Below, piece by piece: positions 47,605-57,882 of a stretch of 64,000 nucleotides of DNA. Below the pieces are notes generated by a model. The model ran no database searches, was not told the origin of the DNA, and saw only the letters and a list, made by a program, of their open reading frames with translations. How positions within the stretch are numbered: position 1 is the stretch's first letter; each line of letters opens with the position of its first letter. Source of the stretch: Balamuthia mandrillaris (Eukaryota; Discosea; Longamoebia; Balamuthiidae); NCBI GenBank assembly GCA_031835245.1, contig JAVKOQ010000114.1:1-64000 (forward strand). Direction: 5' to 3'. The position numbers were made by a program, and so were the translations under genes.

Positions 47605-48015
47605 TTATTTTTTAGGGGGCTTTTTTTTTCGTTTTGTTCTTTTGGCCAGTCTTTTCTTTGTCACGCTGGGCACCTTTTCTTCGTTCTGTTCTTTTTTTTG
47701 AGGAGAGAGGAGCTTCACGACCTGTGTTTTCTGGTACCGTGGGTTGGGCTTCAGTTGTCGTTTTGGAGAGAGAGGCTTCCTTTTGTCCACTCGGGGATCC
47801 TGGTAGTTCACCACGGGTGCGACGCCATAGATCTCTTCCGTTTTACAGTTCTTTTGCCATTGAGAGGTACGCTTTGCTTTGCACTCTTCAAAAATGACAA
47901 AAATCAACTTCAGAAAAAGAATCTGCTTGATACAAAAAGTGACAAACATACCACTTTGCGTTTTTGTTTTTTGATTTTGTTGTTTTTTTGGTGCAGCCGC
48001 CGCCACCGCCGCTGC
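47605..48015 (-). CDS. Basic protein segment, possible 3' exons of the MULE transposase
   Basis: Exons 48015-47952 and 47885-47605 encode about 114 residues, Ala/Lys/Gln-rich, with TSQWQKNCKTEEIYGV and a very basic C-terminus (TKKRLAKRTKRKKKPPKK). There is no start codon. A donor at 48191 inside the transposase frame would join it in frame, replacing the last 11 transposase residues with this tail. That would give alternative C-termini. It could instead be a separate small gene. Nuclear-localisation-like. Confidence 0.3.
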   Translation of the reverse strand, partial: AAAVAAAAPKKQQNQKTKTQSGMFVTFCIKQILFLKLIFVIFEECKAKRTSQWQKNCKTEEIYGVAPVVNYQDPRVDKRKPLSPKRQLKPNPRYQKTQVVKLLSPQKKEQNEEKVPSVTKKRLAKRTKRKKKPPKK

Positions 48016-48158
48016 CTTTTCTTTGTTGTTTCAGGTTTTGTTAAATTTGATTGAAAGGTACGTTCGGTTTCTGGTGTTTGTGTGAGGTGTTAGCTAAAAG
48101 TAGGAAAGGAGGGAGAGATTTTGTTTAAAAAAAAGAGATACTAACTTAATTCAAGCAA

Positions 48159-50153
48159 TCATTCTTCTGTGAGTCGCAGGTTGGTTGCTACTTTCGGCCT
48201 CTTTGTTGTATTGCGCGGCCTCCCAGGTGATGACTTCCCTGTAGCATATGCGATTGCTTGTTCTGCTTCTTCCTTGCTAGAGTACTCGATTTTTGGCTCC
48301 ACTGGATGTTGATGCTTTGTTCCTTGATTTTTGTTTGCATTCAGTTTGTCTTTCTCCTTTTCCTTCTCCTCCTCCTCCTTCTCCTCCTTCTCCTCCTTCT
48401 CTTCTTTCTTATTGTTGTGTTCTTCTCCTTCAGAAGTTTCTTCCTCAAGATCTCCGCCGTCGTCCTCACCAAGTTCATCCATCGATGGCTCCTCCAACAG
48501 TAGCAGCGCCTGCTGTTCCTCGTCCTGTTCATCTCCCTCCTCTCCTTCCACATCTTCATCATCAAGGGTAACAGGCGCTACACGTTGCTCCAGGGAGTCA
48601 GTATCATCTGCTTCAACGATGTCATCTTCAACTATTCTTGCCACTTGTGAGGTGCTGCTGTTGGTGCGTCTTGTTTGTCTTTTCAGCCCAAGCTCTAAAA
48701 GGTTCTGATCTGAAAATGTTTTCTGTAGATGAGCAGCAAGTCCAAAAACGTGTTTGCACCTCCTACCATAATACCGAAAGTAAGGACAGGGGCATGAAGG
48801 CAATTCTATAGTCACGTCGTACTCATTCCATTTGAAAACGCCGTCAGCAAGCTCTACAAAATGTGCGTTCAATCCTTCTTCTACCTCTTTTTCCTCTCTG
48901 TCGTTGTTGTTGTCATCGTTTTTGCTGCCATTCTCTATTTCTTCTTTTTCTTTCTGTTTCTCACTCTGTTGGTGCTGTGCCAGCCGCAATCCCTCTTGAT
49001 ATCTCCTCCAAAGCCGGCAAACACCAAGGCTTGGGCGTTGCTGTAGTACATCGATGCGGTTGAGCTCCACATTGTAGCGGCGAAACACATTGTCTGCTAG
49101 CGTTAAGACCAAGTTGTGATCCCCTTTGGTGCCTTTGCAGTGGAAATCACGAAGAATGCTACGAAAGATCGTCTCTGTTGCATTGTTGGTATTCCACAAG
49201 CCCTCTCGGTACCCAGGACGATCAATGCTTTTCCACGTTGATGCCCATGGAGGAGAAAGCCAGTTCTTGTCAAAGTACTGCCAAAAACGGGTAATCCTCT
49301 TTTTTTGGCAATAGTTCTTCAACACTTTTGTTGCTTCTTCCTCTGCATCTTCTGTCATGGCATGTTGCAGTCTTTTTAACAAACCCAATACACATCCATC
49401 ATCCTTCCCTTGTTGTTTGGTATTATTGTTAGTTTCTACTTGTATGAGCAACAACGAGAGGGAGAGAGCAGATGCATGAAAGAGAGAGAACAAACCATAC
49501 TGCGCAACTTTTTTTCTCCACAGTTGTTGTGCATGAAAGTCACACAACACCACCTGAAAGCCAGCACTTGTCGCCCCGTTACGCTCCACCTTGTCTTTGT
49601 CGATCATTACGAAGGGTTGCCACGTAGGTTTTGGGGAGTAGATCGTTGTCGTCTGTGTCTCAAAAAAGTGACGAACAGACGAAAGGAAAAAGCGCACAAC
49701 TGCTGCTCGTTCCTTGCTAGCAACAGCGAAGGCAACAGGCCAGCTCCGTCCCAAGTCATCTTGCACCACCAGTGCCCAAACGGGGGGATGTGACTTGGAT
49801 AGCTTGTAGATGCTGTCCAGGCCGACTACATCCTTACCCCATCGCTGAAGCACAGTGACTGCATAAGGCGCGATCAGAAAAATCATCCATGGCCGACGGG
49901 CCGCCGTGCGATCAAGGATGTACGTTTCACGGCTCTCCAAAGGTGGGAAAAGGATAGTAGAAGCCAGTTCTGGCCGATTCAAGGCCTCTTGGAGGGCTTC
50001 TGCTCTGGTTTGCCCTTTCTTGCCGATTCGCAGTTTTTTCCTTCCGTTGTGGATTACAGTGGCAATCTCCTGCACAGTGGGTACATCCCGAGCATCCTTG
50101 ACCAGCTCACAAGCGCCCCCCAGCAACATTCGTTGCAGCTCGTGCGCCGTCAT
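48159..50153 (-). CDS. MULE transposase with SWIM zinc finger
   Basis: 664 codons. The DDE core reads GLDSIYKLSKSHPPVWALVV (first Asp), FVMIDKDKVERNG (second Asp) and NNATETIFRSI (Glu). The SWIM finger SCPCPYFRYYGRRCKHVFGL (CxC...CxH) follows at about residue 490. The last 170 residues are acidic. The order DDE then SWIM is typical of MULE/MuDR transposases. A pyrimidine-rich stretch near 49440-49495 has splice-like ends and may be an intron, but the frame is open through it. The first Met follows a TGA that separates it from another frame upstream in the same register. Confidence 0.88.
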   Translation of the reverse strand: MTAHELQRMLLGGACELVKDARDVPTVQEIATVIHNGRKKLRIGKKGQTRAEALQEALNRPELASTILFPPLESRETYILDRTAARRPWMIFLIAPYAVTVLQRWGKDVVGLDSIYKLSKSHPPVWALVVQDDLGRSWPVAFAVASKERAAVVRFFLSSVRHFFETQTTTIYSPKPTWQPFVMIDKDKVERNGATSAGFQVVLCDFHAQQLWRKKVAQYGLFSLFHASALSLSLLLIQVETNNNTKQQGKDDGCVLGLLKRLQHAMTEDAEEEATKVLKNYCQKKRITRFWQYFDKNWLSPPWASTWKSIDRPGYREGLWNTNNATETIFRSILRDFHCKGTKGDHNLVLTLADNVFRRYNVELNRIDVLQQRPSLGVCRLWRRYQEGLRLAQHQQSEKQKEKEEIENGSKNDDNNNDREEKEVEEGLNAHFVELADGVFKWNEYDVTIELPSCPCPYFRYYGRRCKHVFGLAAHLQKTFSDQNLLELGLKRQTRRTNSSTSQVARIVEDDIVEADDTDSLEQRVAPVTLDDEDVEGEEGDEQDEEQQALLLLEEPSMDELGEDDGGDLEEETSEGEEHNNKKEEKEEKEEKEEEEKEKEKDKLNANKNQGTKHQHPVEPKIEYSSKEEAEQAIAYATGKSSPGRPRNTTKRPKVATNLRLTEE

Positions 50154-50162
50154 TGCTCCTCC

Positions 50163-50696
50163 TCACCCATTCATTCCGTCTTCTTTTGTTCCTTGCCCAT
50201 CCATCTGGCGGAGCCACTGCCGAAGCGCAGGTGTCATAGGCAAAGCGGAAGGCGCGCAAAACCCAGGTCCGTGGCTTTGGGCTTCCTTCTGGATGTAGAT
50301 GTAGGCAGTGTTTAGCTCATCTCTAAACACCACCCAACGGCTTTGTACTTCACAGTCCTTTAGTTTTTTGTTCTTCTTTCCTCTTGCAGGAGGAGCACAG
50401 GCAAAGCCGCCAGAGCAGTGAAGATTCTCGCTGAGTGCAACCTCAAGGACCCCATTCTTCACCTTCTTGACTTTAGGCGCCACCAACACTTTCACTCCTT
50501 CAAGGGTGGTCCGCGGATTACTAAGCCCCTTCACTCCTGTTCGCTTTGTAAGCCCACGAGTTGATCTCCATTGGACTCGATAAAAGGTCGGAGCATCCTC
50601 TCCACCATTGTACAACCGTGAAAGCTGCTGCAATGGAACCTTTCGTTCAAAAATCCACCCGTAAATCTCGGCAAATCTTTTTTTCTTCGCTTCCAT
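50163..50696 (-). CDS. MULE upstream frame, unknown function
   Basis: 177 residues starting MEAKKKRFAEIYGWIFER and ending just before a TGA; the transposase Met follows four codons later in the same register. The segment has a helical N-terminus and Cys residues (CSGGFACAPP) but no motif I recognise. It may be the N-terminal part of the transposase, joined by splicing (the TGA lies in a GGTGAG donor-like context) or inactivated by a stop. Confidence 0.5.
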   Translation of the reverse strand: MEAKKKRFAEIYGWIFERKVPLQQLSRLYNGGEDAPTFYRVQWRSTRGLTKRTGVKGLSNPRTTLEGVKVLVAPKVKKVKNGVLEVALSENLHCSGGFACAPPARGKKNKKLKDCEVQSRWVVFRDELNTAYIYIQKEAQSHGPGFCAPSALPMTPALRQWLRQMDGQGTKEDGMNG

Positions 50697-51029
50697 AATG
50701 AGAAAAAAAAAAGGAAAAAACAAAAAGCCAAACAAACAAAAAAGGTGTGTGATGGTTGTGTGTAGCTGTTTCTAGTTGAAAGAAAAAAGTTAAAGAAGAA
50801 GACCTTGTTACAACCCAAGAAAAAGTAACGGTAACGTTATTGAAAAAAAAAGGCGGGAACAAAAAGAAAAGTATGGCGGGCAAGAATGGTGAGAGGAATA
50901 ACCGTTGACCAAGGATACAGCATGCTTTCAATTCCTGACAGTTTCTTTTACAACGGTTATTCCTCTCGCCAAGCAAAGAGAAACACAGTAGCAATGTAAC
51001 GATAGAGTTACTCATAATTCATGTCACCC

Positions 51030-51109
51030 TAATAGGTTGGGACTTTTACCTGAGGGGTGGAATTTTTATCGGTGGGGTGGGAAGTTTATGGTCGTGGGGT
51101 GGGATATCT
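51030..51109 (-). repeat. Right terminal inverted repeat of the MULE
   Basis: Inverted relative to 47421-47500, with GGGTGG cores near 51055, 51076 and 51097 and a degenerate one near 51038. Read outward-in it keeps the unit order of the left end. Confidence 0.8.
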
Positions 51110-51291
51110 ACCATTTTTGGCAAGATTATTTGACGTGGATCATCCCGGTGGCCGCCTCCCTCATTTTTGTGGTGCTCGTCTTGGTGCTCGTGGCACTCTT
51201 GTTTTGGGGTTACCGCAAGCGCAAACAGCAAAAGGCTCGCTCTGTCGCACTGCGGCGAAAACTCACCGCCATCAACTCTGACCTTCACTAA
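51088..51291 (+). CDS. Small single-pass membrane protein starting in the TIR
   Basis: 67 residues. The ATG lies in the right TIR of the MULE. The next 11 codons (VVGWDIYHFWQ) straddle the end of the TIR, then comes a strong transmembrane helix (IIPVAASLIFVVLVLVLVAL) and a basic tail (YRKRKQQKARSVALRRK). The hydrophobic-then-basic layout is that of a real type of membrane anchor. It may instead be the last exon of a gene whose 5' part was separated by the transposon. Confidence 0.4.
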   Translation: MVVGWDIYHFWQDYLTWIIPVAASLIFVVLVLVLVALLFWGYRKRKQQKARSVALRRKLTAINSDLH

Positions 51292-51356
51292 AAACAAAAA
51301 ATATCTGTATAAAAACGCTCTTTTTCGTTTAGTTGCTGTGTCTGCTCTGTTTCTCT

Positions 51357-51360
<4 letters not shown>

Positions 51361-51413
<53 letters not shown>
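51361..51413 (+). repeat. (CT)n microsatellite
   Basis: About 25 CT units followed by C-rich runs, upstream of the small gene at 51577. Confidence 0.95.
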
Positions 51414-51415
<2 letters not shown>

Positions 51416-51576
51416 CCCTCTCCCCCCTCTCCCCCCTGCTTTTCTTGAGGAGGAAAAGTGAAAAAAAAAAGGGCGGGAAAAATCGCACCGCCGCGTCAGC
51501 AAGAGAAGACAGAAGAAAAGGGAGGGCAACACCAAGTACAGTACCAACGAAGTGACGAAAGCAGATTCATCAAGTT

Positions 51577-51858
51577 ATGGCTAGCGCGGTGGACAAGGTT
51601 TTGGAGGACCACCCCATCATCCTCTATTTTGTGGTCGCCATTGTTTTGATACATGTGATCGCACTCATATCCTTTTTCACGCAACGCAATCCAGATCCGA
51701 TTGTTTGTCATCTTTCTCGCTTTCGCTCTCTTTCTTTCTTGCTTCCTTTCTTGTCGTGTCTTTTGTTCCTTCACTCCAACTCACGCTTATTGGGTCTGGA
51801 GTATTGCAACAGAGCAACGGGCTAGGAACCGCCGGAAGTTGCAGTGAGCTACAAGTGA
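51577..51858 (+). CDS. 52-residue single-pass membrane protein
   Basis: Exon 51577-51702 encodes a short polar N-terminus, then IILYFVVAIVLIHVIALISF. Joining to 51826-51858 (acceptor CTAG) adds EPPEVAVSYK and a stop. An alternative acceptor at 51812 in the same phase gives another tail. The gene is too short to assign to a family. The start context (caagttATGG) is reasonable and the protein resembles the mini membrane subunits common in ER and mitochondrial complexes. Confidence 0.45.
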
Positions 51859-52064
51859 ACGCGCGCCCCTTCCACTTCCTGTGAAGGAGTTCCACGGCCT
51901 CGTTTTCATGAATGAACAGCAGCAAGGGCAAGCCATGCTAACCAAAAAAGAGTACAGCGTAAAGGGGCATAAAAAGGGGCTTCACACTTTGAAACAGCTT
52001 TTTATTTATGTACACCATCGTTATGCACTCGTTCGTTCTATGTCTTCTCTCTCATATTCTCTCG

Positions 52065-52614
52065 CTATGAAGAGGTAGCGCCACGCAACTCCACCAGGCC
52101 TTTCATCTGCTCCAGCGCAACGTTGCGCAGGTATAAGTGCTTGGAGAAGAAGGTCATGAGGTCTCGCCCCTCCACCTCGCTGTTTGGCATCTGATGTCCC
52201 TTTCCTGGATACTCTCTCCACACCAAGCCGTTCCATTCCTCTTCCTTCTCGCTCTTCGTTCCTTCTGCTCGTTGCTGTGGATAAAACGTGTTGCGCAACA
52301 GCCTCACTTTCTCTCTTGCTTTGGCGATGGGGTGCATTTCGTCATCTTTGCCGTGAGTGATCAGCATGGGCGACATCGGCACTTCTTTTCTCTCTGCTAT
52401 TCTGGCGGGGGAGGGGTAGTCCTCCACGTTGCGCCAGTGCAGCAGCTCCGGTTCCATGAGTTGTTCCTCCAAAAGGGAGTCGGAGATGGCCACCACCCCT
52501 CCCAATAGTCTACCCTTCTCCAGATGTCCGTGTTGTTGCTGGTTGGAATAGTGACACAATGCAAGGTTCACTGCCACCACTGCTCCCTGCATTATAACGA
52601 TAAGGACAAAAAAG

Positions 52615-52654
<40 letters not shown>

Positions 52655-53458
52655 CGAAAGAGAGCAGAGAACCTGTGAGAAGCCAAGCAAGAATATTCGA
52701 TTAAAGGGCCAACCGTATTTGTTGTGAAGAACTCGCAGCACCAGCGTTAACTCACAAACGCTATCCAGCAGTCCATTCCACCGCCTACGGTTAGCATCTT
52801 GCATTGGTTTTATCGCTTTTTGTGTGTTGGTGGTCGTTTTTGTGAGCGAGTTTGAGTTGAGTGTGTCTTCACGAGAAAAAGAAAAAAACAGCACGGGGGG
52901 ATACATACGCGTGCCATCATCCTCGAAGTAGGGGTACCAGGCATGGCCACAGTCAAGAGGAAGGGCCAGCGGGGCCGTGAGTGCCAGTGCACAGGTCTGC
53001 GGGAGGCTCATCGTTTCCGCCAGGCCAGCGAACTTGGTGTGGTCGTCCCCAAGGCCATGGAAGAGCAGCAACAGGTTTTCGTTCTGGCCGTCCTTGCTTG
53101 GCACCCACTGAAACTGTGGAAACACGTTCGGGAAGTCCTCTTTTCGTGGCACCTGCTTTCTCTTTTCTCGCCAGTAGTCCGCTGTGCAAAGCTGCGGCGG
53201 CACTGCATGCGCAGCCGCGGCGGAAGATGATGATGATGATTTGGTGGGGTCGATGACGTTTTTGGGAGGGGGCGGCGCCACGGGCGAGTCAGGCGGCTTG
53301 CATGAGGCTTTGTGCGCTGGCCACGCTTTCTTTTGGCACTCTTGGTCGCAGTACCAGGCCTGCTTGCACCTGCCACAGCGCAGCAGGCGCTGCGCAGGCG
53401 GGCTGGCGCAGCAGAAGGAACAGCTGTTGGCGGTGGCTCGCCCTGCCGCTCTCTCCAT
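52065..53458 (-). CDS. MYND zinc finger fused to acyl-protein thioesterase-like hydrolase
   Basis: Exons 53458-52909, 52797-52673 and 52586-52065 close in frame to 398 residues. Residues 13-53 are a MYND finger: CSFCCASPPAQRLLRCGRC, then WYCDQECQKKAW and HKASC. After a Ser/Ala linker comes an alpha/beta hydrolase like LYPLA/phospholipase-carboxylesterase: LLLFHGLGDDHTKF, nucleophile elbow GFSQGA (Ser at the exon 2/3 junction region), Asp in THGKDDEMHP and His in GKGHQMP. Acyl-protein thioesterases remove palmitate from proteins. A MYND finger normally binds proline-rich partners, so it may target the enzyme. The hydrolase part is longer than LYPLA1. Confidence 0.85.
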
Positions 53459-53670
53459 CCCAAAATGGCCGAATATTTTTTTTTTGAATTCCGCAAATTT
53501 TTTGTATTATTAAAATATTCCAGGAAACCAATTTTTTTTGAATTTTAAAAACTTGCTGAAATAGAAAAAATAAAGAAGAAGAAGAAGAAGAAGCAGATTT
53601 TTTGTTCTTCTTCTTCTTCTTCTTCCTCTTGTTCCTCTTCTTTAAACACTTGCACCGAACCATCCACACA

Positions 53671-55457
53671 ATGTGCGAGTACGTGAAGGAGTTTGCTGGC
53701 ACAGAGGACGAGGGGTACGATGCCGCGGTGACAGCTTTGATAGACCACGTCAAACGGGACAGCGGCGAGTTTCAACCCTCTGAGCTGTATTCCCGGCTGG
53801 AGGACCGCAAGTTCGTGGACCAAAGCCAACGCCGCTCCCTCTTCAAGACCCTCGCCGACCCGGAGACCTTTCGCCTCTCTCAGCTCGTGGTGTCCGGCTG
53901 AACGCCGCCGACGGGCAGTTTTTCTACTTTCTGGTCAAGAACAACGTTACCCACATCAAGTATGGCCAAGGCGACTTCTTCTCAGCGCATGAGGACTACT
54001 TGAGCCTGACCACCAACATGCTGGAGGAGTACACGCTCTTGCTCTGTGCTGACGCCGACTGCGAGGGCGGAGAGACCATCTTCCACTTGAACAAGTTCTT
54101 CAAGCACGCCTCGCGCGCCTCCGTGACCCCCAAGCAAGCAGTTCTCTTCCGCAAGGACATAACCCATGAGGGTGCCCTTATCACTCGCGGTTACAAGGAG
54201 ATACTTACGTTCAACCTTTGGGCCACACGACGTGATCTTGGCGGCATCGTCGCCGTCACTTTCGAGGGTCACGAGGGCGTCTATGTCATGCCGAAAGCCA
54301 ACGTAATGAACCTGCCAAACAACAGCCTGGCTGGTCACATTCGGTTCAACGGGTTGGAGGAGCGGGCTATTGTCAACATCCACTTTGGTGGCGGGGAGGC
54401 CTCCGCCTCTTCTTCTTCTTGTCCTTCACCACTCACCTATGAGAGCTTCGAGATTGTTTACAGGGTCATCATGCGGATGTATGTGGATGTAGAGAAACTG
54501 GACTTGCAGCTGTTGGACTACTTCAACATCGAAGCAAAGAACGTGTTGTTGGACGTCAGCCCATCGCCTTCTGAGTTGGATGAGGATGCAGCAAAGCGGT
54601 GGTCTCCGTTGTATAAAGCCGAAGCCGCCAAATCGGCTATGCTCTCCCTGCAGGAGGACATCCTGCTGACTCCATCCCCCGAGGTCATGGAGTACATATG
54701 CCACACCTGCGTGGCCCCCAACCACCTGCCCTACCTTCCATTCCTCACCGTTTGGATTGAGGGCTTCTACAGCTACGGTGGAGGAATGGCTGACACGCCT
54801 GCCCTCAAGTTCTCCATGGAGCCCGTCTTTGCTGCTTTCAGCCAGGCCAACAACCTGTGGAAGTTCGTTCCGTTGGTGACCACGGGCACGCCCTTCTTCG
54901 ATTCAGCAGACACACCCTTTTGGAGTGTTTTCACGAACCACGGGAAGGAGCAAGTCCGCCAACAGTTGACACAGCCTAGACCAGTTCGATTGGTGGAGCA
55001 TTACTCGAAAACGGGTCCGGAAGAGGGCGGTGCCCTGGTTTTGGAGAGTGATGGGTGGCACTGGGAAGGACCCCGCGTTCATTACGGTTTGGAGGTGGCT
55101 TGCCCTGAGCTGACCACCAAGACCATCCTTGATCTCCTCCTGCTGCCCCCAACTGATCAGCACCTGCTGGAAGGCGTGCTTATGGGTGGGCTCTTTCCGG
55201 GCACCTCCTTCGAAGGCCCGCACTACAACCTGGACTGCGAGGGCAAGACCTACCTCACCGACACACACTTTGAGGCGGTGATCAACCACATCTCCAATGC
55301 TCGGTTCTTTGAGAAGCTTAAACAGAAGCTGGCCAAGAACGAGGTCTCCCTCAACTTTCCGCAACTGGGCCACTCTTTCGAACACAACTTTTGCAACGAG
55401 GATGTCTACGGACAGCTCTCGCTCTCCCTCATCTCTGGATTCGTTCGGATGGCCTAA
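53671..55457 (+). CDS. 2-oxoglutarate/Fe(II) oxygenase-like protein with a frame break
   Basis: ATG at 53671 opens 76 codons ending in TGA at 53899-53901. From about 53900 a second frame continues without stop to 55457. The second part carries the prolyl-hydroxylase-type iron motif: HED in FFSAHEDYL, GGETIFHLN, then the distal His in FRKDITHEGALITRGYK. The C-terminal 400 residues are unrecognised. A 29-32-nt intron (ending GGGCAG at 53922) would restore frame but is much shorter than others here; a one-base error or a damaged gene is equally possible. Substrate unknown. Confidence 0.7.
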
Positions 55458-55875
55458 CTCTCCTCGTAAAACACAGTTCCGGTATTTTATGAATTAATGT
55501 CGACGATAAGGTTAAATTTCAATGAAATCTCGCTCTAAAGGAGGAATTAACCTTTCTTCGTTTTCGGAGTTTTTGAAAATCTTACGTGGGCCAATAGGGT
55601 GCGGCGACGTTGAAATACAGGATTGGTACACGTCTGCCCGGAGTTAACATACTTTTTTTGTTAATTATTTATAGGGTGACATCACAAACGGAAAAAAAAA
55701 AAGGACAAGGAAGAAAGTGAACAGGAAAGAAAGAAGGACAAGTCTAGCGGCCTTTACCTCTCTTTTTCTGTGTACTTTTTTATTTTAATTTTTCGTTATT
55801 TATTTATTCTTTTTTTTTTTTTGTTCGAATCCACACACCGCACAACACAACACACTTTTTTCACAACACAACAAC
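55458..55875. promoter_or_regulatory. BiP promoter region
   Basis: 418 bases with a TGTCGAC motif at 55499, an ACGTGG/CCAAT cluster at 55582-55609, a GTTAATTATTTATAGGG stretch near 55660 and a T-rich leader. No gene. Confidence 0.45.
55582..55609 (+). promoter_or_regulatory. UPRE/ERSE-like cluster upstream of BiP
   Basis: TTACGTGG (55582-55589) is followed by CCAAT (55591-55595), nine bases, then CGACG (55605-55609). The animal ER-stress element is CCAAT-N9-CCACG, so this has one mismatch. It lies about 270 nt before the BiP start. The same TTACGTGG octamer lies upstream of PDI. Confidence 0.45.
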
Positions 55876-57882
55876 ATGAAAAGCCACTACGCGAAAGTAG
55901 CGGTCTTGGTACTGTTTTTGGGAGCGTTGGCGGTCTTCGCTCAGGAGACGGAAGAGGGGGAAGAACAGAAGGCCAGCGGAACCGTCATCGGTATTGACTT
56001 GGGTACCACCTACTCTTGTGTGGGTGTTTGGAAGAACGGACGAGTGGAAATCATTCCCAACGACCAAGGTAACCGTATCACACCCTCCTACGTGGCGTTC
56101 ACCGAGAATGGCGACCGTCTTGTCGGAGAGGCTGCCAAGAACCAGGCCACCCTCAACCCCGAGAACACCATCTTTGACGTCAAGCGTCTGATCGGAAGGA
56201 ACTTTGAGGACGCCTCTGTGCAGTCTGACATGAAGCTTCTCCCCTACAAGATTGTGAACAAGGGCGGCAAGCCTCACGTCTCCATTACCGTCAAGGGTGA
56301 GACCAAGGTCATGCCCCCTGAGGAGGTGTCTGCCATGATCCTCGCCAAGATGAAGGACGTTGCTGAGGCCTACCTCGGCAAGAAGGTGGCCGGTGCCGTT
56401 GTAACTGTTCCCGCCTATTTCAACGACGCTCAACGTCAGGCCACCAAGGACGCCGGCGCCATTGCTGGCTTGAAGGTGGAGCGTATCATCAACGAGCCTA
56501 CCGCCGCTGCCATTGCCTATGGCCTCAACGAGGACAAGAACAAGGAGAAGACCATCCTTGTGTTCGACTTGGGAGGTGGTACTTTTGACGTCTCCCTCTT
56601 GAGCATTGACGGAGGAGTGTTCGAGGTCATTGCTACCAACGGAGACACCCACTTGGGAGGAGAGGACTTTGATCAGAGGGTCATGGCCCACCTGCTCAAG
56701 CAGTTCAAGAAGAAGACTGGTCTGGACGCTGGCGGCGACAAGAGAGCCCTTCAGAAGCTCAGGCAGGAGGCTGAGAGAGCCAAGAGGACCCTCTCTACCG
56801 CCACCTCTGTCAACATTGAGATCGAGCCCTTCTTTGGCGGTGAGCCCCTTCAGGAGACCCTCACTCGCGCCCGTTTCGAGGACCTCAACTTGGACTTGTT
56901 CAAGAAGACCCTGAAGCCCGTGCAACAGGTCTTGGAGGACTCTGGACTTCAGAAGCACGAGATTGATGAGGTAGTACTTGTGGGTGGTTCCACTCGTATT
57001 CCTAAGGTTCAACAGCTCCTCAAGGACTTCTTCAACGGCAAGGAGCCCAGCCGCGGAGTTAACCCCGATGAGGCTGTCGCCTATGGCGCTGCCGTGCAAG
57101 GAGGCATCCTCAGCGGCGAGGAGGACACTGAAGCAATCGTTGTGTTGGACGTGACCCCTCTTAGCGTTGGTATTGAGACCGTTGGCGGAGTGATGACCAC
57201 CCTCGTGGAGCGTGGAACCCTCATCCCCACCAAGAAGAGCCAGACCTTCTCCACCTTCCAGGATAACCAGGACCGTGTCCTCATCCAAGTTTTCGAGGGT
57301 GAGCGTGCCATGACCAAAGACAACCACTTGTTGGGCAAGTTTGAGTTGGCTGGAATCCCTCCTGCTCCTCGTGGTGTGCCCCAGATCGAGGTCACTTTTG
57401 AGATTGACGTCAACTCTATCCTCCATGTGTCTGCCGTGGAGAAGGCCTCTGGCAAGGTTGAGTCCATCACCATCACCGCCGAGCAGGGCCGTCTCTCTGA
57501 GGAGGAGATCCAACGGCTAATCCGCGAGGCTGAGGAGGCCCGCGACGAGGACAAGAGGCTTAAGGACACCGTCACCGCCCGTAACAACTTGGAGAGCTAC
57601 GTCTACCAAGTGCGCAACACCATCAACGACGAGGAGAAGCTCGCCGGCAAGTTGGACGCCGACGACTTGGAGACCATCCAGACCGCCGTGAGCGAAGCCA
57701 TCGAGTGGTTGGATGATCACCTCCACGCCGACAAGGAGGACTACGAGGAGAAGCAGAAGGAAGTGGAGAATGTGATCAACCCCATCTTCACCAAGCTCTA
57801 CCAAGGAGCTGGTGGTGCTGGTGGTTTCCCTGGAGGCCCTGGCGGCTTTGCTGAGGATATGCCCAGCCATGACGAACTGTAA
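55876..57882 (+). CDS. HSPA5: ER Hsp70 chaperone BiP
   Basis: 668 residues with no introns. A signal peptide ([15 protein letters not shown]) precedes the Hsp70 ATPase domain: [57 protein letters not shown]. The linker [17 protein letters not shown] leads to the substrate-binding domain. A Gly-rich stretch and HDEL retention signal end the protein. It binds unfolded chains in the ER lumen and cycles with J-proteins. The length equals usual BiP (650-680). Lack of introns beside intron-bearing neighbours fits a stress gene. It is the best-conserved gene in the window. Confidence 0.98.
   Translation: MKSHYAKVAVLVLFLGALAVFAQETEEGEEQKASGTVIGIDLGTTYSCVGVWKNGRVEIIPNDQGNRITPSYVAFTENGDRLVGEAAKNQATLNPENTIFDVKRLIGRNFEDASVQSDMKLLPYKIVNKGGKPHVSITVKGETKVMPPEEVSAMILAKMKDVAEAYLGKKVAGAVVTVPAYFNDAQRQATKDAGAIAGLKVERIINEPTAAAIAYGLNEDKNKEKTILVFDLGGGTFDVSLLSIDGGVFEVIATNGDTHLGGEDFDQRVMAHLLKQFKKKTGLDAGGDKRALQKLRQEAERAKRTLSTATSVNIEIEPFFGGEPLQETLTRARFEDLNLDLFKKTLKPVQQVLEDSGLQKHEIDEVVLVGGSTRIPKVQQLLKDFFNGKEPSRGVNPDEAVAYGAAVQGGILSGEEDTEAIVVLDVTPLSVGIETVGGVMTTLVERGTLIPTKKSQTFSTFQDNQDRVLIQVFEGERAMTKDNHLLGKFELAGIPPAPRGVPQIEVTFEIDVNSILHVSAVEKASGKVESITITAEQGRLSEEEIQRLIREAEEARDEDKRLKDTVTARNNLESYVYQVRNTINDEEKLAGKLDADDLETIQTAVSEAIEWLDDHLHADKEDYEEKQKEVENVINPIFTKLYQGAGGAGGFPGGPGGFAEDMPSHDEL

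Larger units (their letters stand above)
47421..51109 (-). mobile_element. Mutator-like (MULE) DNA transposon
   Basis: About 3.7 kb bounded by imperfect inverted repeats of about 80 bp (47421-47500 and 51030-51109). Inside, on the minus strand, lie an upstream frame of 177 residues, a MULE transposase with a SWIM zinc finger, and possible 3' exons. I could not find a clear 8-11-bp target duplication, so the exact ends are uncertain or the insertion is old. The termini are about 70% alike by eye. It is a plain DNA element with no capsid or envelope genes. Confidence 0.8.

Noticed and set aside
55861-57513. 550-codon frame antisense to BiP
   Set aside because: It exactly mirrors the BiP coding region; long antisense frames follow from the codon bias of highly expressed genes.
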